Shown here one piece after another: positions 6,320 to 8,789 of a stretch of DNA of 8,789 nt; positions within the stretch are counted from its first letter, which is position 1, and each line of letters begins with the position of its first letter. This DNA is from Geobacter sp. UBA698. GTDB lineage: Bacteria; Desulfobacterota; Desulfuromonadia; Geobacterales; Pseudopelobacteraceae. A program made the position numbers and the translations under genes. The notes beneath the pieces were generated by a model. It searched no databases. It worked only from the letters and a program-made list of their open reading frames with translations, and was not told the origin of the DNA. The stretch spans positions 1-8,789 of the forward strand of contig DBMM01000033.1 in NCBI GenBank assembly GCA_002298925.1, read 5' to 3'.

Positions 6320-7348
6320 CTAAAACGTGTTTATCCGATGGATAAAAGCCAGCAGCAGCCCGTAATGGTGGTGATCAAAGAGCATGGTGATGCGCGGCAG
6401 TTCGGCCAGGTCCGGCTCATCCGTTTCTTCGGGGAACTGCCCGCAACAGGTGATCTGGTCTCCCTCCTTGACCAGTTCCGGGAACTCTTCCTGCAGGGTG
6501 GCCACCTGCTCGAGCGTCAGCCGTTTGTTAAGACGGATAACCAGCCTGTTTTCAATGAAGCGCAGAGAATGGTAAACGTGGTAAAAGGTCTCGATCACCT
6601 CGGCCGCTTCCCGTTCGTCCTTGGTGATGGTGAAAATCGAGAAATCCTCACCCGAAATGAAACCCTTGACCAGCATACTCTCCTTGACAAAATCAAAGAA
6701 CTGTTCCCAGTAGCCATCCTGATCGTCGATCAGAATCAGGGGTCGGGGCGAGGTTTTGCCGGTCTGGACCAGAGTGAAAACTTCCATGGCCTCATCCAGG
6801 GTGCCGAAGCCGCCCGGAAAAACCGCCACGGCATCGGACTCCTTGACAAAGGCCACCTTGCGGTTGAAAAAATACTTGTAGGTGATCAGCCGCGGATTGC
6901 GGAACATGATCGGGTTGGGCGCCTGCTCGAAGGGGAGGCGGATATTGACGGCAAAGGAGTTTTCGCTGCCGGCGCCCTCGTTGCCGGCCTGCATGATGCC
7001 TGGTCCGCCGCCTGTGATGATCATGTACCCTTTCTCCACCAGCAGCCGGCTGAAATTGACGCACTTGAGGTACATCTCCTCCTGGGGCGAAGTGCGGGCC
7101 GAGCCGAAAACGGTCACCTTCTTCCTGTGGCGGTAGGGCCCAAAAACCTTGGCGGTATAGCGCATTTCACGCAGGGTCCGGTTGACCAGCTTAAGATCGG
7201 CCAGATAGTCGATATCCTGACCCAACTTGAGCGAAGACAGCACCATCTCGCGGATGATCGCAGGGTGGTGTATACCGCCGGAAAGCTCAAAAAGTTTGTT
7301 GATAAGCTGATCAATTTCGGCATTCGGCCGGGAAAAACTGAGCTCCAT
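6320..7348 (-). CDS. LOG-family (TIGR00730-like) nucleotide hydrolase with C-terminal extension
   Basis: A Rossmann-fold protein of the LOG / lysine-decarboxylase-like family. Characterised members are phosphoribohydrolases that cleave nucleoside 5'-monophosphates into base and ribose 5-phosphate (cytokinin activation in plants, nucleotide salvage in bacteria). The 342 residues comprise an N-terminal helical part (about 1-72), VTVFGSAR (78-85), the phosphate-binding TGGGPGIMQAGNEGA (112-126), the hallmark PGGFGTLDE (178-186), and a region after about 262 that exceeds the simple LOG core and ends in a distinctive FDHHHYG (324-330). The ATG at 7348-7346 is preceded by GAGGGG at six-base spacing. 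A start at 7462 would add 38 unconvincing residues and run into the divergent promoter region. It is separated from dapA by 166 bases including the dapA promoter, so it is probably a separate transcript. The substrate cannot be read from the sequence. Older databases sometimes mislabel such proteins as lysine decarboxylases. Confidence 0.9.
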   Translation of the reverse strand: MELSFSRPNAEIDQLINKLFELSGGIHHPAIIREMVLSSLKLGQDIDYLADLKLVNRTLREMRYTAKVFGPYRHRKKVTVFGSARTSPQEEMYLKCVNFSRLLVEKGYMIITGGGPGIMQAGNEGAGSENSFAVNIRLPFEQAPNPIMFRNPRLITYKYFFNRKVAFVKESDAVAVFPGGFGTLDEAMEVFTLVQTGKTSPRPLILIDDQDGYWEQFFDFVKESMLVKGFISGEDFSIFTITKDEREAAEVIETFYHVYHSLRFIENRLVIRLNKRLTLEQVATLQEEFPELVKEGDQITCCGQFPEETDEPDLAELPRITMLFDHHHYGLLLAFIHRINTF

Positions 7349-7388
7349 CCGGGTCCCCTCGCTGGTGTTGACAATACAGTGCGGCAGC

Positions 7389-7418
7389 ACGGTAGCACAG
7401 GTTGCGGCTGAATGTAAA
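7389..7418 (-). promoter_or_regulatory. Possible promoter of the LOG-family gene
   Basis: On the minus strand TTTACA (7413-7418, five of six with the -35 consensus) is followed after 18 bases by TACCGT (7389-7394), a poor -10 preceded by an extended-type TGC. It ends 40 bases before the chosen start at 7348. Plausible only. Confidence 0.35.
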
Positions 7419-7456
7419 CCGGGATGGAAGCCGCGCCGGATGGCAGAAACAACAGC

Positions 7457-7485
7457 TTGCAATCACCAGGGACGTATAGTAGTAT
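7457..7485 (+). promoter_or_regulatory. Possible promoter of the PpiD-like gene
   Basis: TTGCAA (7457-7462) and TAGTAT (7480-7485) are spaced by 17 bases, each matching consensus at four of six positions. This leaves a leader of about 70 bases. A palindrome, ccgct-ca-agcgg, lies in the leader at about 7501-7512 and could be a small hairpin or a binding site. Confidence 0.35.
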
Positions 7486-7560
7486 TTCGCATTTAATTGA
7501 CCGCTCAAGCGGCATTGAGAACCACTGCACAAACCAAACTGACCAAGGAGCATCCTGCCC

Positions 7561-8789
7561 ATGCTGGAGTTGATCCGCCAGAAGAAACAATCGATTGTCA
7601 TCAAGGTAGTTTTCGCCATTATCGTCCTGTCTTTTGTCGGCACCATGTTCCTAGTGTGGGGCAAGGGCAGTGACGGAGCGGGACGCTCACTCGGCTATGC
7701 CGCCAAAGTGAATGGCACCAAGATCACCCTGGAGGAATACCAGGGTGCCTATCAGCGCATCAGAGGCATCTACCAGCAGATATACGGCCAGAGCATCCCG
7801 GCCGAAATGGAGAAGATGTTGGGGCTGAAAAAGGTCGCCCTTGACAACCTGATCGACAACCAGGTGATCATGAAGGAAGCCAGGAACATGGGGATCAAGG
7901 TCGGCATGGACGAAGTCTCCGCAGCCATCGCCGCCATGCCCATGTTCCAGAAGGACGGCGCCTTCAGCTTTGATCTCTACCAGCAGCTGCTCAAGAGCAA
8001 CCGCATGACGGCCAAGGAATTCGAGGAGGGACAGAAGAGCGACCTGACGTTGCAGAAGGTCCGCCAGTCCATCAAGGACAAGGTCACCATCAGCGACGAC
8101 GAAGCCCTGACCCAGTACAAGAAAGAGCATGACAAGATCGAACTTGAATATGTGGCCTATGCACCGACCGACGTGATCGGCGAGATAAAACCGAGCGAAG
8201 CGGAGCTGAACGACTACCTGCAAAAGAATCCGAACGAGTTCAAGACCGCCGAAAAAGCGGCCCTCGCCTACATCCTGCTGGACCCTTCCAGCCTGGCCGG
8301 CAAACTGTCGCTCAGCGAGGATGAACTGCAGACCTTCTACCAGAAGAACATCGACCGCTGGCAGAACAAGGACGGCATCCTGCCACTGAAGGATGTCAAG
8401 GAAAAGGTCAGGAGCGAAGCCCTCAGACAGAAAGCCGCCAAGCAGGCTTTTGAACTGGCCGCCGACACCCTCTACAAAAACGTCAAGTCCGGCGATCTCA
8501 GCCTGATTGCCAGCCAACTGAACCTGAAGGTCCAGGAAACTCCTCTCTTTTCAGCAGCCGCGCCGCCCCAGGCACTGACGGGTGAAGCCGCAGTAATCAA
8601 GAAGGCCCTGGAACTCAAGCAGGGTGAACTGGGCGGTCCCGTCGAAACCACCAAGGGCATCTACATTCTCAAGGCCAAAGAACGCAAGGCCGCCTTTGTA
8701 CCGCCGCTGTCCGAAATAAAGGCCGATGTGGAGCAGAAAGCAAAAGCTGCCAAAGCAGTGGAACTTGCCAAAAAGAAGGCTGAAGAAGC
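7561..8789 (+). CDS. Membrane-anchored PpiD/SurA-type chaperone, apparently lacking the parvulin domain; cut by right edge
   Basis: Predicted periplasmic folding factor held in the inner membrane by one N-terminal helix. I translated 409 codons; the frame is open at the right edge. Residues 1-12 are short and basic, and 13-33 form the anchor (VVFAIIVLSFVGTMFLVWG). From about 45 comes a SurA-type N-terminal chaperone domain (AAKVNGTKITLEEYQGAYQR, then LDNLIDNQVIMKEARNMGI at 94-112 and a long helical region). In E. coli PpiD a roughly 90-residue parvulin (PpiC) domain follows the segment equivalent to SEDELQTFYQKNIDRW (252-267). Here the chain goes straight to DGILPLKDVKEKVRSEAL (271-288), which matches the region after that domain. 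No parvulin HIL / GGxLG motifs are visible, so isomerase activity is doubtful and a pure chaperone role is more likely. A second C-terminal segment (ALELKQGELGGPV, 349-361) fits PpiD's C-terminus. The ATG follows GGAG at ten-base spacing. It is divergent from the LOG gene. Confidence 0.85.
   Translation, partial: MLELIRQKKQSIVIKVVFAIIVLSFVGTMFLVWGKGSDGAGRSLGYAAKVNGTKITLEEYQGAYQRIRGIYQQIYGQSIPAEMEKMLGLKKVALDNLIDNQVIMKEARNMGIKVGMDEVSAAIAAMPMFQKDGAFSFDLYQQLLKSNRMTAKEFEEGQKSDLTLQKVRQSIKDKVTISDDEALTQYKKEHDKIELEYVAYAPTDVIGEIKPSEAELNDYLQKNPNEFKTAEKAALAYILLDPSSLAGKLSLSEDELQTFYQKNIDRWQNKDGILPLKDVKEKVRSEALRQKAAKQAFELAADTLYKNVKSGDLSLIASQLNLKVQETPLFSAAAPPQALTGEAAVIKKALELKQGELGGPVETTKGIYILKAKERKAAFVPPLSEIKADVEQKAKAAKAVELAKKKAEE

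Noticed and set aside
6338..7411. Plus-strand open frame of 357 codons opposite the LOG-family gene
   Set aside because: The opposite strand carries clear LOG motifs and a ribosome binding site. This frame shows no recognisable protein features.
7485..7500. TTTCGCATTTAATTGA resembles TTTCGCATTAAATTGA at 5219-5234 (15 of 16 bases)
   Set aside because: A rough estimate gives about one such match by chance among all segment pairs in a window this size. Its position relative to the genes also differs between the two sites, so it is not treated as a shared operator.
7687..8517. Minus-strand open frame of 276 codons opposite the PpiD-like gene
   Set aside because: The plus strand encodes a continuous PpiD-like protein through this whole region. 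The antisense translation is a low-complexity Val/Leu/Gly/Asp mixture typical of a shadow frame.

Overview
The window looks like a chromosomal segment from a member of the Desulfuromonadales (Geobacter/Pelobacter type), judged from the dapA-dapB-dapL set, the protein style and the moderately high G+C of most of the sequence. This taxonomic call is an inference from recognition, not a database match. About 7.4 kb (1372-8789) reads as ordinary host chromosome. The first 1.37 kb is much more AT-rich and looks acquired.

Layout from left to right. (1) 1-1371: an AT-rich two-gene unit on the minus strand. A protein of unknown function (637-1308) is followed 11 bases later by the N-terminal two-thirds or so of a dGTP triphosphohydrolase (HD superfamily), cut by the left edge. 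(2) 1372-1396: a strong intrinsic terminator that closes the next unit. (3) 1408-6153, all minus strand and read right to left: dapA, dapB, a membrane diguanylate cyclase with an extracytoplasmic sensor region, and dapL. A good sigma70-type promoter (6221-6250) lies upstream of dapA. DapA makes hydroxy-tetrahydrodipicolinate, DapB reduces it to tetrahydrodipicolinate, and DapL transaminates that directly to LL-diaminopimelate. This is the short aminotransferase route to lysine and peptidoglycan precursors. The cyclase gene between dapB and dapL has no obvious biosynthetic role. (4) 6320-7348, minus strand: a LOG-family nucleotide hydrolase with an extra C-terminal region. (5) 7561 to the right edge, plus strand: a membrane-anchored PpiD/SurA-type chaperone, diverging from the LOG gene across a 212-base intergenic region.

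The stretch most worth a second look is the AT-rich pair at the left. dGTPases are established anti-phage effectors that deplete dGTP. Here one is the second gene of a compact pair with an unrecognised partner, and the pair starts right after the terminator of a housekeeping operon. The partner has a C-terminal motif pattern that faintly recalls archaeo-eukaryotic primase ('primase 1D-like') proteins. Other observations are inverted heptamer repeats between dapA and dapB, a PpiD-like protein whose parvulin domain appears to be missing, and the cyclase inside the dap cluster. No tRNA, rRNA, CRISPR array or insertion sequence was seen. No gene-free stretch exceeds 300 bases; the longest is 7349-7560.
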